39,691 nt of DNA. Source: Secundilactobacillus collinoides DSM 20515 = JCM 1123 (lineage in GTDB: Bacteria; Bacillota; Bacilli; Lactobacillales; Lactobacillaceae). Where the stretch lies: contig NZ_AYYR01000129.1 in the NCBI RefSeq assembly GCF_001435975.1, positions 49,234-88,924 on the forward strand, in the 5' to 3' direction. Made by a program: the position numbers and the translations under genes. The notes below the pieces were generated by a model, which did not search any database, was not told where the DNA came from, and was given only the letters and a program-made list of their open reading frames with translations. Shown one piece after another: positions 31,495 through 39,691 of the stretch (positions are counted from its first letter, which is position 1; the number at the start of each line of letters is the position of its first letter).

Positions 31495-32193
31495 TTAATT
31501 AATTGGCGTCACGTAGCGTGAAGTGACTTTTTCTAAGTATCCCTGCAGCCATGAAAGAACGGAACAGAACAAAGCATAGAATACTGCAACCAGACTATAC
31601 ATCACTAGCGGTTGATAGTTTTGGGCCGCAATTTGTTGACTTACTTCAAACATTTCGACAATTGTAATTGAAGCAGCCAGGGAAGTATCTTTCACCAGAC
31701 TGATAAAACTGTTAGACAGTGGCGGTAACGACACTCTGAGTGCTTGAGGTAAAATGATTCGCCTTAAAATGACCGGTCTCGTCATGCCAATTGAATAAGC
31801 GGCTTCCCACTGTCCATGCGGAATAGATAAGATAGATGCTCGAATCGTTTCTGAGCAATAAGCACCGGTGTTCAATGAAAATGTGAGGATACCGGCAGCG
31901 ACCGGTGCCATTTGAATTCCATTTGGGAAAACACCCTGAATCTTTAAATATGGTAAGCCAAAGTACACGATAAACAACTGCACTAAAAGCGGCGTACTCC
32001 GGAATAGCCAGACATAAAATCTCGCAATTGCTTTGATAATTATAAACGCACCTTTTCGTTGTGATAATCGAATCAGTGCAGTGAACAGTGCAATGATCAA
32101 GCCGATAACAAATGAAACTATTGATATTGGAATCGTATATTTTAATCCAGCCGCCAAGATTTGCGGTGCTGAAGTGGTAATGATGTGCCACAT
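31495..32193 (-). CDS. Amino acid ABC transporter permease (His/Glu/Gln/Arg type)
   Basis: 232 residues with about five TM segments. The ATPase-docking EAA loop is visible as EAAYSIGMTRPVILRRIILPQALRVSLPPLSN (about 134-166). It forms the membrane channel, probably as a homodimer as no second permease is present. First structural gene behind the T-box; GGAAGG lies before the ATG. The ATP-binding gene follows after 11 bp. Confidence 0.94.
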   Translation of the reverse strand: MWHIITTSAPQILAAGLKYTIPISIVSFVIGLIIALFTALIRLSQRKGAFIIIKAIARFYVWLFRSTPLLVQLFIVYFGLPYLKIQGVFPNGIQMAPVAAGILTFSLNTGAYCSETIRASILSIPHGQWEAAYSIGMTRPVILRRIILPQALRVSLPPLSNSFISLVKDTSLAASITIVEMFEVSQQIAAQNYQPLVMYSLVAVFYALFCSVLSWLQGYLEKVTSRYVTPIN

Positions 32194-32225
32194 AGTAAAA
32201 CCTTCCCTTCATTCTGTTGCCTAAC

Positions 32226-32504
32226 CAAACAAAAATCCGTCCCATGCAAGATTATCCTGCACAGGGACGGATTTTTCCGTGTTACCACCCATTTTCGCGT
32301 CATTAAACGCCTCTGAACACCTTAATGTCCAAAATGGTATCGTGATTCCCACGTGTCTCAAGCTTTCACCCTTGACAATTACTCCGAGCTCATCTTCAGA
32401 CACCGTTCCAATCTACTCTTTCACCAATCAGTAGTCGCTTCACAAATATACTAAGTGTCTTACTCTTCTCATCAACGCTAATTAAAGTTCGATTAAATTA
32501 AATT
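32226..32504 (-). ncRNA. T-box riboswitch (best read as methionine-specific)
   Basis: Minus strand, in order: GTTGATGAGAAGAGTA (Stem I base with the AGTA S-turn strand), the distal GGTGAAAG loop, then TGAAG-ATG-A-GCTCGGAGT, in which GAA-N-codon-purine puts ATG (Met) as specifier. The T-box sequence GGGTGGTAACACGG is near 32291-32278. The terminator AAAAATCCGTCCC / GGGACGGATTTTT (32268-32226) competes with the antiterminator. Uncharged tRNA binding would permit transcription of the importer operon. T-box identity is firm; the specifier is inferred, with TGT slightly upstream a weaker (Cys) alternative. Confidence 0.92.
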
Positions 32505-32510
32505 ATGTAA

Positions 32511-32538
32511 ATCATACCGCATATTAATCAAAAAGCAA
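32511..32538 (-). promoter_or_regulatory. Promoter of the T-box operon
   Basis: Minus strand: TTGCTT (32538-32533), 16-bp spacer, TATGAT (32516-32511), about 30 nt before Stem I. Confidence 0.7.
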
Positions 32539-32742
32539 GTTAATAATCAGTTACAAGGTGAACGTTCAACAGTTAACTCGGGCAAAATTAGCCTTATAAT
32601 GGGAATCGTTGAAAAATAAAAAAGTGTTCATTACTAATCACTTGTAGTGCCGTAAAGATTTAACGATGTTGCACATGCGATAGACAGCATGACCGAAACA
32701 GCGTCACAATTAGAGCGCAGTCTCAATCTGAAAGGAGTCCCA

Positions 32743-33570
32743 ATGACCGATTTTTTCTACGAAACCATCACCCCAAACCGTAATCTGCCGTTCCACCTGC
32801 TCATTCACGATACTGGTGAAGCGCACCAAGTGTTAAGCCACTGGCATCAGTCGTTTGAACTTGCGTACGTCATCAGCGGTGAGAACCGCAATTTCATCAT
32901 TAACGACCAGCGTTTTGACCAGTTGAAGGGCGAGGCCGTCGTGGTCAACCCTTACAAAGTTCATAGTTTGAATTTGCCGAAGGACCACGAGCGAATCGCC
33001 ATAACCGTTATGTTGCCAAATGATATTCTGACAGCCAGCAACGTCACCGCGGCGACCCGCATTCAAAACCGCATTCCAGATGATGGCCATCTGCAACGAC
33101 TCTTTACGACACTTTATCAAACCACACGCCACTTGAAAGATTCTGGTACACAGGCTGAACAAATTGGGTTGGTATACCTCATTTTGAGCCGACTCGTATC
33201 TCAATACAGCAGTGTCAACCCTGGAAAACAACTCCCCAAAATTTCAGCCCAGATGGATCACTTGTCGCCTGTCATCACCTGGATCGACCACCACTACCAG
33301 GAAAAAATCACGGTGGCAAAACTTGCCGCCATTGCCAATGTCTCGGAAAGCTATTTCGCCCACCTATTTCAAAAATATTTGCACCAGACGCCGCTTGCCT
33401 ATGTTACAAGGCGTCGCCTGTTAGCCACCGAAAAACAGCTATTAACAACTTCTGACAGTCTAGAAACGATTGCATTTAATACCGGCTTTGCAAACGTAAA
33501 AGCCTTTAATCGGGCGTTTAGACAGCGCTATTTAATCTCGCCTCATCAGTACCGGCTTACTCATAAATAG
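32743..33570 (+). CDS. AraC-family regulator with N-terminal cupin
   Basis: 275 residues. The N-terminal sugar-sensing barrel shows HWHQSFELAYVISGENRNFIIN (33-54) and VVNPYKVHSL. The C-terminal double helix-turn-helix (about 175-275) shows ITVAKLAAIANVSESYFAHLFQKYLHQTPLAYV and SLETIAFNTGFANVKAFNRAFRQRYLISPHQYR. AAGGAG before the ATG at 32743 fixes the start. It precedes, and likely controls, the MFS/esterase pair. Confidence 0.9.
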   Translation: MTDFFYETITPNRNLPFHLLIHDTGEAHQVLSHWHQSFELAYVISGENRNFIINDQRFDQLKGEAVVVNPYKVHSLNLPKDHERIAITVMLPNDILTASNVTAATRIQNRIPDDGHLQRLFTTLYQTTRHLKDSGTQAEQIGLVYLILSRLVSQYSSVNPGKQLPKISAQMDHLSPVITWIDHHYQEKITVAKLAAIANVSESYFAHLFQKYLHQTPLAYVTRRRLLATEKQLLTTSDSLETIAFNTGFANVKAFNRAFRQRYLISPHQYRLTHK

Positions 33571-33615
33571 CAGGATCTACCCTCTTTTAAGCAGAAAATG
33601 ACTTCATTGTCATCG

Positions 33616-33629
33616 TGAAAGCGCTTTAT
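33616..33629 (+). promoter_or_regulatory. cre site (CcpA) before the MFS/esterase operon
   Basis: TGAAAGCGCTTTAT matches 12 of 14 bases of the ideal palindrome. It lies about 50 bp before the MFS start, fitting carbon catabolite repression. The stretch AGCGCTTTATTATTT is shared exactly with 13032-13046. Confidence 0.7.
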
Positions 33630-33677
33630 TATTTGAATGTGAAATGCGTTAACAACTTACGAAATGGGGGTACCATC

Positions 33678-34901
33678 ATGACACACACATCTGACGAACA
33701 CGATTCGCTAATGTTTAAAATCGCGTTATTGTCTTCGACATTTCTGATTACCGGCGCCAGCGCAACATCTTCTCTGTTACCAAGTTTGCGACAAGCCTTT
33801 CCAGCCGTCTCAAAGGCCACCTTACAATCTTTTTTTTCGATTACAGCGTTACCTCAGTTTATTGCATTAATTGCGGCTGCCTTTCTCGCAACAAAATTTG
33901 GCAAAAGAAACGTTATCTTATTTGGAGCTTTATTATGGACAATAAGCGGACTATTGCCAATGGTGTTAAATAACTTTCCAATTATTTTGACAAGCAGAGT
34001 CTTTTTAGGTTTTAGTTTAGGATTGATTCAGCCAATAGGAACAAGCATGATTGCCGACTTGTACACAGGAGAGGCCCGCAATGCATTAATGGGTATTCAA
34101 AGTGCCGTCATCGGTATTTCCGGAACTGTATTAACCTTTGCAATTGGACTGCTCATTACCATTAACTGGCGGGCTGCCTTCTTAATTTACTTAATTGGCC
34201 TTATTGTTTTCGCATTAACATTACATTTCTTACCCAAAAAATTAGTTGGTGAAGGTAAGACACAACAAGTTGAGCAGAGTGTTAATTTAGAAGACAACTC
34301 TAGCAAACACCTCGGTAAGGATGTCATTATCTGGGTTCTTTTGACTTTTTTCTTTAACTTGGGTCAAGGTGGAGTCAACATTGATTTCAATCTAGCAGTT
34401 GTTGAAGAACACATCGCAACTGCAACTGGAGCTGCTAACATGATGGTCGCCTACTCAATTTTCGGCCTGATTACTGGACTATTATTTGGCATTTATATGA
34501 AGTTTGCTAAGCGCTTCGGTGGCGTTATCGCAGCCCTGTTATTTTTCCTAGGTAATTTGCTGATTGCCACAACTCATGGTGTTGCCATCTACTACGTTGC
34601 AATGATGCTAACTGGTGCCGGATTTGGCTTATTTATGCCATATATGTTTGCTGCGGTTAACAAACACACAACAGCCGCCAACTCCGCTTACGCAACTTCA
34701 GCCACGACAGCCGCCGCTTCATTAGCGAACTTCATTGCCCCATATGTTTATAGTTTTCTCGCAAAAATATTTGGCAATAATAGCAGCCAATTTGCATTTA
34801 ATTTTGCCAGCTTATTCTCACTCATTCTAGTTCTTGGCCTCCTCTATGAATACTTTGCAGAAACTAAGAACCAAAAAAATATTGCGAAAGGAACAATTTA
34901 A
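33678..34901 (+). CDS. MFS transporter (12 TM), A+T-rich
   Basis: 407 residues, twelve TM segments; helix 4 region RVFLGFSLGLIQPIGTSMIADLY and the loop 2-3 ATKFGKRNVILFGALLW are MFS-typical. Substrate unknown; the neighbouring esterase and cre site suggest a carbon-source derivative. TGGGGG before ATG 33678 fixes the start. Composition is odd: 21 of 60 bases are G or C at 33901-33960 and 17 of 60 at 34201-34260, against 34 of 60 in the esterase gene (35101-35160). That hints at separate origin. Confidence 0.9.
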   Translation: MTHTSDEHDSLMFKIALLSSTFLITGASATSSLLPSLRQAFPAVSKATLQSFFSITALPQFIALIAAAFLATKFGKRNVILFGALLWTISGLLPMVLNNFPIILTSRVFLGFSLGLIQPIGTSMIADLYTGEARNALMGIQSAVIGISGTVLTFAIGLLITINWRAAFLIYLIGLIVFALTLHFLPKKLVGEGKTQQVEQSVNLEDNSSKHLGKDVIIWVLLTFFFNLGQGGVNIDFNLAVVEEHIATATGAANMMVAYSIFGLITGLLFGIYMKFAKRFGGVIAALLFFLGNLLIATTHGVAIYYVAMMLTGAGFGLFMPYMFAAVNKHTTAANSAYATSATTAAASLANFIAPYVYSFLAKIFGNNSSQFAFNFASLFSLILVLGLLYEYFAETKNQKNIAKGTI

Positions 34902-34902
34902 T

Positions 34903-35838
34903 ATGACAAAGAGAGACATGACAAACTACATCGCACCAAAAGACTATAGCTACAAAGATTTCCCAGAAGCAACCGATACTCCTGAAGGCATGCAAACATT
35001 GAAGGTTTCATTGACCCCAAGTTACCCGCATGTTGAACTCAACGTCCCGTACGCGATAAAAGACGGAATCACCCTGCATCTGCACATTCTGACACCCGCC
35101 GGCGCACAGGGAAAGGATACGCGCTACCCATTGATCATGTGGGTTCAGGGTTCCGCCTTTCATAAACAGCAACTTGGCAACCATATGGCGCATATGATTG
35201 AAGTCGCTAAACACGGTTTTGTTGTCGCCATGGTCGAATATCGCTGGGCTCCAGAAAGTCCGTTTCCCGCCCAGATCAAAGATTTAAAAACAGCCACCCG
35301 GTTTATGCTGCGCCACGCAGGACAGTATCATGTTGATGCAAAACGCTACCTTGCCTGGGGCGATTCATCTGGCGGACACACTGTGTCAACAGCCGTGGTC
35401 ACGGCTAACTTACAAGAATTCAACGATGAAGATGTCACTGAACAGCCACTAGACTACAAGTGTTGCGTTGATTTTTACGGACCAACTGATATCAGTCAAA
35501 TGAACAAAGTACCGTCCACGCAAGACCACATTACGCCACATAGTCTAGAAGGTGAATTCTTCGGGACGAACCATATTTATGACGTGCCGGAACTGGTTCA
35601 AAAAGGAAATCCCATCACCTACGTTGGGGATAGTCCTCTGCCACCGTTCCTTATTATGCATGGGAACAAAGACCGACTCGTACCGTTTCAACAAAGCGTG
35701 TTGTTCTACAAAGCCTTAAAGGCCCATCATCAAGATGTGACCTTTTATAAAATTGACCAGAGCGACCACGGTACCGATGCGTTCTTCACGCCGGAAGCAC
35801 TTGAAATTACGTTTAACTTTATTAAGTCTCATATCTAA
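34903..35838 (+). CDS. Alpha/beta-hydrolase esterase (BD-FAE / carboxylesterase type)
   Basis: 311 residues. The nucleophile elbow is G153-D-S155-S-G157, the acid D257 (HGNKDRLVP) and the base H289 (QSDHGTDAF). The oxyanion HGGG motif of hormone-sensitive-lipase relatives is replaced by W-V-Q-G-S-A-F (80-86), as in the bifunctional feruloyl/acetyl-xylan esterase group. No signal peptide, so it cleaves an imported ester. Its ATG follows the MFS stop by 1 bp, with AAAGGA inside the MFS end, so the two are co-translated: import, then hydrolysis. Confidence 0.9.
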   Translation: MTKRDMTNYIAPKDYSYKDFPEATDTPEGMQTLKVSLTPSYPHVELNVPYAIKDGITLHLHILTPAGAQGKDTRYPLIMWVQGSAFHKQQLGNHMAHMIEVAKHGFVVAMVEYRWAPESPFPAQIKDLKTATRFMLRHAGQYHVDAKRYLAWGDSSGGHTVSTAVVTANLQEFNDEDVTEQPLDYKCCVDFYGPTDISQMNKVPSTQDHITPHSLEGEFFGTNHIYDVPELVQKGNPITYVGDSPLPPFLIMHGNKDRLVPFQQSVLFYKALKAHHQDVTFYKIDQSDHGTDAFFTPEALEITFNFIKSHI

Positions 35839-35842
35839 CGAT

Positions 35843-35880
35843 TAAAAACGATGTCCAATTTTAGAGGCATCGTTTTTTAT
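35843..35880. terminator. Terminator of the MFS/esterase operon
   Basis: AAAAACGATG / CATCGTTTTTT with a loop of about 14 nt. It faces the leftward HAD gene. Confidence 0.87.
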
Positions 35881-35948
35881 TATGAATTTGAAAGGACACA
35901 ACGCTATATGACGTGAATTGCTATAATATCACTCGTTCAAGTTATTGT

Positions 35949-36764
35949 CTAAAGCACATAATGCTCGATTGCAACCGCCACACCATCCTCATCATTCGTC
36001 GCAGTCACAAACTTTACGGCTTGCTTCACCTCAGGTATTGCATTGCCCATAGCAACCCCATTATCGACAAACGACATCATGGTCAGGTCATTTGCTTGGT
36101 CGCCTATAGCCATCATTTCATCAGGGGTAACCCCTAATTGCTGGCCCAAGAAGGCCAAAGCAGCGCCTTTATTTGCATGAGCATTCATCATTTCCAGAAA
36201 ATAGGGCTGGCTTCTGACCACGTAATACTTTTGTTGCAGTGTGGTCACCAACTGCTGATCAGCTAAAAATCGTGTTAAATATTTCGGTTCATCCGCTAGC
36301 ATGCCCTTATAAATAACGGTCTTCGCTGAAACACCTTGGCCTGGTTGGTGCATCACCGGCAATCCCGTCAGTGTTGCATCTAGGGTTGTATATCTACCAA
36401 CTGGAACATCCGGCGTGTAGATAGCGTCCTCAGTTTCCGCGTGAAAATGGATTCCTTTTTCCTGCGCCATTTTCGCAAATTTTTGGTAATCTGCCGAATT
36501 AAGGGCCTGACTGACAAGCAATTTTTGCGATGTTGTTTGAACGACAGCACCGTTTAGCGTAATCACATAGTGGTGCGCGCTCTGATTCAGGCCCAGCCGG
36601 TCAAGATAACTGGCAACACCACTGTATGGGCGGCCACTGCAAAGCACTACCTGAATGTCCTTTATCGTCGCAGTCCGAATCGTATCGACTGTATGCTGTG
36701 TCAATACGTGATCAGCATTCAAAAGCGTCCCATCAATATCAATGGCAATTAGTTTGATTGACAT
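35949..36764 (-). CDS. Cof-type HAD phosphatase
   Basis: 271 residues. Motif I D9-I-D11-G-T (nucleophile and acid), motif II LCSGRP, cap domain of the C2B type in the middle, lysine and motif IV GDQANDLTM followed by VAMGNA. These hydrolyse sugar phosphates or flavin nucleotides in the cytosol. It starts 26 bp inside the end of the MFS gene, with AGGAG in the overlap, so it is coupled to that transporter. Confidence 0.93.
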   Translation of the reverse strand: MSIKLIAIDIDGTLLNADHVLTQHTVDTIRTATIKDIQVVLCSGRPYSGVASYLDRLGLNQSAHHYVITLNGAVVQTTSQKLLVSQALNSADYQKFAKMAQEKGIHFHAETEDAIYTPDVPVGRYTTLDATLTGLPVMHQPGQGVSAKTVIYKGMLADEPKYLTRFLADQQLVTTLQQKYYVVRSQPYFLEMMNAHANKGAALAFLGQQLGVTPDEMMAIGDQANDLTMMSFVDNGVAMGNAIPEVKQAVKFVTATNDEDGVAVAIEHYVL

Positions 36765-37929
36765 ATTTAACTCCTTTTTGATTCGTTCTTAGTGTAATAA
36801 CCACGCGTTTGTGGGCAACCACCATAATCACTAAAACAATGCCGAGAAACACGGGCAGCAATGCAACGTTGAACTGGGCCACGATTAGTCCGAAACCAGC
36901 GGGCATCACGCACGTGCCAACATAGGCACCGGCCATCTGCACGCCAATGACAGATTGAGACCGATCCGTACCAAATACCGCTGGGACCGAGTGCAACAAC
37001 GCCGGGTACATTGGTGCGCATCCTAAGCCAATGAAAAGCAAGCCGGCAACCGCCATGGCCTCGCCAAGGGGCAATGTCATCAATCCAATACCGATGGCAA
37101 CGAGCGTTTGACCCACCCAAATCAAATGGGTGTCATTCAACTTGTAAGTCAAAAAGCCGCTCACAAATCGACCAATTGTGATACCTAAGAAAAATAACCC
37201 TGCCAGACTAGCTGCGGTTTTCGTCGACAATCCCTGGCGTAAGACGAGATAGCTGCTAGCCCACAGATTAGTGGTCTGCTCCAGGGTGCAATAACAAAAG
37301 AAGGTCACCATCATAGGCCACGCATTAGGTAGTTTAATGATTTCTGACAAGTCCAAATTAAGTCTTTTTGCCGTACCGAAGTCACGCTGTTCCCGAGCGG
37401 TTGGCCAAAGCGCCAATGTCGCCACCAAAACCGCCGCAAAAACGACCTGAATCATGGCGACCGCCACATACCCCAAGTGCCAATTATGCGAGACACTGAG
37501 AATCTGCCCCATAATGACTGGGCCAAACGACGCGCCAATACCCCAGGTGCCATGAAGCCAGCTCATATGGCGGCTTTGATAGTGCAAGGCGACATAGTTA
37601 TTGATTGAGGCATCAACCCCGCCGGCACCTAATCCGTATGGCACCGCCCAGATACATAACGTTAAAAATGACTGACTAAATCCGAACCCGAACAACGCTA
37701 AAGCACTGACCAGCACGCTGACGGCGGTGACACGTCCCGTTCCAAAGCGATTGGTAAGATGATTGCTGGCTAAACTTGATGCAATAGTGCCAATGGCAAT
37801 CAGCATGAACACGATCCCTGAAAAAGAAACAGGTACCCCGAACACCGGGTACATGGAAGGCCAGGCAGCTCCGAGCAACGCAACCGGCAGTCCAAGGCTG
37901 ACAAATGCCAAATAAATGATAAACAACAT
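36739..37929 (-). CDS. MFS transporter (FucP/YfmO-like 12 TM)
   Basis: 396 residues, twelve hydrophobic segments. It shows LGLPVALLGAAWPSMYPVFGVPVSFSG, GAGGVDASINNYVALHY and GIGASFGPVIMGQ, which recall fucose-permease-like sugar carriers. Substrate unproved. GGAGG before ATG 37929 fixes the start; 26 further upstream codons are in frame but lack a ribosome site. It overlaps the HAD gene and is divergent from an AraC gene, its probable regulator. Confidence 0.88.
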   Translation of the reverse strand: MLFIIYLAFVSLGLPVALLGAAWPSMYPVFGVPVSFSGIVFMLIAIGTIASSLASNHLTNRFGTGRVTAVSVLVSALALFGFGFSQSFLTLCIWAVPYGLGAGGVDASINNYVALHYQSRHMSWLHGTWGIGASFGPVIMGQILSVSHNWHLGYVAVAMIQVVFAAVLVATLALWPTAREQRDFGTAKRLNLDLSEIIKLPNAWPMMVTFFCYCTLEQTTNLWASSYLVLRQGLSTKTAASLAGLFFLGITIGRFVSGFLTYKLNDTHLIWVGQTLVAIGIGLMTLPLGEAMAVAGLLFIGLGCAPMYPALLHSVPAVFGTDRSQSVIGVQMAGAYVGTCVMPAGFGLIVAQFNVALLPVFLGIVLVIMVVAHKRVVITLRTNQKGVKYVNQTNCH

Positions 37930-37970
37930 GTGAACTACCTCCAGAAACAAATAAATTAAAGTTAGATTAT

Positions 37971-38012
37971 CGCCATTTATTAGTTGATACAACGCCATTT
38001 CGGCCATATACT
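37971..38012 (+). promoter_or_regulatory. AraC promoter with direct-repeat operator
   Basis: TTGATA (37984-37989), 17-bp spacer, TATACT (38007-38012) for the AraC gene. CGCCATTT occurs at 37971-37978 and again at 37993-38000, 22 bp apart (two helix turns), one copy inside the spacer. Direct repeats at that distance are typical AraC-family sites and could control both divergent genes. Confidence 0.65.
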
Positions 38013-38045
38013 ATAACAAAACCGCCAAGAAGGAGTACCTGCCAA

Positions 38046-38933
38046 ATGCCATTACAAGAATGCGGCCTGAATTTAAATCACGAACAGCTTGAATTAAAAC
38101 CACACGGCGACCTGCTTTTTCCATGTGCTGGTTACGCATCGGACCTCACGCCCGTCACGACTATTCCCTGGCACTGGCATGAGGATCTCGAGCTCGTGCA
38201 GGTTACCGCTGGTCAGCTGACCCTAAGTCTGCCAGACAGCACGCTTGACCTGACTGCCAACGACCTCGTCATCATCAATTCCAATGTGCTGCACACGCTC
38301 ACCACGCCAACAGCCGCAAGTTTACATTCCGTAGTTTTCAGTCCGTTGCTGATCACCGGCACCCGTGAGTCCGTTTTTGCCAAAAAATATCTCAATCCGC
38401 TAATCTCAGACAACGTTTTTTCTGGCATAAAATTGTCTGATATGGAACAATCGTATACCGATTGGTTCACCCAAGCTTTCTCAGCGCTGGCCACTGATCC
38501 AACCGGGTTCGAATTCATTGTCCGTCATACGTTATCGCAAATTGTGTTGGCGCTTGACCATACCTTCAAAACACAGTTTCATTCTCACCAGTCAAAACGA
38601 CTGGCTGATGACCGTATTCATCAAATGCTGACATACGTGCACAAGCACTATTGCGACCCGTTAACAGTTGCGATGATTGCACAAGCGGCCAACGTCAGTG
38701 AACGCGAGTGCCTGAGAACATTTCAGCATGAAATCAAGCTATCTCCGATTCAATACCTGCTCAAATATCGGGTCATGCGCGGTGCTGAAGTTTTGCTCAC
38801 CCAACCGGAGACAGCTGTCTCCCAAATCGCGATGAATAGCGGCTTTGATAGTCCAAGTCATTTCACAAAGGTCTTTCGCCGCTACTATAAACAAACACCC
38901 AGCATGTTTCGTCACCAGCAGACAACAAAATAA
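38046..38933 (+). CDS. AraC-family regulator with N-terminal cupin
   Basis: 295 residues. Cupin part HWHEDLELVQVTAGQLTLSL (about 43-62) with NDLVIINSNVLHTL; C-terminal double helix-turn-helix (about 195-295) with LTVAMIAQAANVSERECLRTFQHEIKLSPIQYLLKYR and AVSQIAMNSGFDSPSHFTKVFRRYYKQTPSMFR. AAGGAG precedes the ATG. Divergent from the MFS/HAD operon, which it probably controls; a terminator follows. Confidence 0.92.
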   Translation: MPLQECGLNLNHEQLELKPHGDLLFPCAGYASDLTPVTTIPWHWHEDLELVQVTAGQLTLSLPDSTLDLTANDLVIINSNVLHTLTTPTAASLHSVVFSPLLITGTRESVFAKKYLNPLISDNVFSGIKLSDMEQSYTDWFTQAFSALATDPTGFEFIVRHTLSQIVLALDHTFKTQFHSHQSKRLADDRIHQMLTYVHKHYCDPLTVAMIAQAANVSERECLRTFQHEIKLSPIQYLLKYRVMRGAEVLLTQPETAVSQIAMNSGFDSPSHFTKVFRRYYKQTPSMFRHQQTTK

Positions 38934-38983
38934 AAACGGCTTAGCAGCGACATCCAAACGATGAGCTGCTTAGCCGTTTTTAA
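38932..38983. terminator. Bidirectional terminator
   Basis: AAAAACGGCT-AGCAGC-CATC / GATG-GCTGCT-AGCCGTTTTT with small mismatches. It separates the AraC gene (+) and the acetyltransferase gene (-). Confidence 0.92.
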
Positions 38984-38989
38984 CTTCAA

Positions 38990-39604
38990 TCACAAGAGTT
39001 TCGGGTCAATCTTCAATTCTTTAAAATAATATGCCTTGTCATGCGCATTTACTGTGCGAACGGCTTTACACGGATCGCCATAGGCCACAACATTGTCAGG
39101 TAAATCTTTCGTGACGACACTGCCGGCACCGACCACCACATTATCACCAATCGTCACACCAGGGAGAATCGTGACTGAAGCACCAATCCAACAATTATCG
39201 CCAATGGAGACTGGCACATTATACTGATATCCCTGGGCCCGCAGCTCTGGTAAAATCGGATGGCCAGCAGTCGCAATTGTGACATTAGGCCCAAACATCG
39301 TCCGGTTGCCAACGTAAATGTGGGTATCATCCACTAGCGTCAAATTAAAGTTCGCGTACACATCGTCACCAAAATGAACGTGCCGGCCACCAAAATTAGC
39401 GTGAAATGGCGGTTCGATGTAGCAGTGCTCCCCTATTTCAGCAAACATTTCGTGCAATAATCGATGCCGTTTATCACCTTCGCTTGGCCGAGTTTGATTA
39501 AAATCGTATAGACGTTCAAGACACGACAACTGAATCTTTGAAATTTCAGGATCGCTGGGGTTGTAAAGTGCTCGAGAATGCATTTTTTCAATATCGTTCA
39601 TCAT
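38990..39604 (-). CDS. Galactoside/maltose O-acetyltransferase family protein (LacA-like)
   Basis: 204 residues. N-terminal Mac domain (about 1-55, HSRALYNPSDPEISKIQLSCLERLYDFNQTRP) and left-handed beta-helix with the catalytic H115 in ATAGHPI and the loop GDPCKAVR at the end. It is the closest of the three family members here to LacA/Maa, which acetylate sugars. GGAG precedes the ATG at 39604. Sugar specificity is unknown. Confidence 0.93.
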   Translation of the reverse strand: MMNDIEKMHSRALYNPSDPEISKIQLSCLERLYDFNQTRPSEGDKRHRLLHEMFAEIGEHCYIEPPFHANFGGRHVHFGDDVYANFNLTLVDDTHIYVGNRTMFGPNVTIATAGHPILPELRAQGYQYNVPVSIGDNCWIGASVTILPGVTIGDNVVVGAGSVVTKDLPDNVVAYGDPCKAVRTVNAHDKAYYFKELKIDPKLL

Positions 39605-39691
39605 AATCTCCTTTTTTGGTTGAATCTTTTTTTAGGGCCCAGTTTAAAATTCAAGTGCAACACTAATCAACTAGACCTTTCAGACTAGACA
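39605..39691 (-). promoter_or_regulatory. Upstream region of the acetyltransferase
   Basis: ACTAGAC occurs at 39670-39676 and 39684-39690, a direct repeat with a 14-bp period. Minus-strand TTGATT with TAAACT at 18 bp is a weak promoter candidate downstream of it. The window ends inside this region. Confidence 0.35.

Noticed and set aside
32221-32403. Minus-strand 60-codon frame before the permease
   Set aside because: It lies inside the T-box leader; the constraints there are RNA structure.

Overview
The window looks like a chromosomal segment of a member of the Lactobacillaceae (low to medium G+C Firmicutes). The evidence is Gram-positive Shine-Dalgarno sites (GGAGG/AAGGAG) before nearly every gene, cysteine-free L33 and L32 proteins of the lactobacillus type, a T-box leader, cre-like and Zur-type operators, and the gene mix (Mga-like regulator, small alarmone synthetase, many MFS carriers, maltose-acetyltransferase relatives). 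I cannot name the species. There is no rRNA, tRNA, transposase, integrase or CRISPR array.

Layout. 1-1882: a structured repeat, then an aspartate/amino-acid permease. 1907-6172: a five-gene leftward operon (two acetyltransferases, NmrA-like reductase, ACMSD-type amidohydrolase, YciI protein) divergent from a LysR regulator with a clear LysR box. 6279-8872: glycerophosphodiesterase, universal stress protein, GGDEF membrane protein. 9324-14449: secreted protein, MFS exporter, a PAP2 phosphatase/diacylglycerol-kinase pair whose kinase seems to begin at an ATT codon, a small anchored protein and a (p)ppGpp synthetase. 14682-17784: AP2-domain DNA-binding protein, Mga-like regulator, and about 880 bp without a gene that holds a candidate small RNA and a second copy of the structured repeat. 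17785-24714: a 57-residue ORF, DegV, an SDR-cupin-CMD redox operon behind a MerR-type promoter, a DHA2 exporter/MarR operon with its operator, a Zur-controlled rpmG-orf39-rpmF operon, and an AEC carrier. 25004-28774: glutathionyl-hydroquinone reductase, two unknown proteins, and two DNA alkylation repair proteins. 28865-32540: an amino-acid ABC importer plus a D-cysteine-desulfhydrase-like enzyme behind a T-box whose specifier reads best as AUG (Met). 32743-39604: AraC/MFS/esterase locus with a cre site, HAD phosphatase/MFS operon divergent from a second AraC, and a third acetyltransferase.

The most unusual items are the two 117-bp structured repeats (93-209 and 17564-17680), whose stems covary while internal loops are fixed and whose wobble pairs point to the minus strand as the RNA; the Zur-boxed operon carrying an unrecognised 39-residue protein between two Zn-free ribosomal proteins; the orphan MerR-type promoter with a candidate small RNA just upstream; and the probable non-canonical ATT start.
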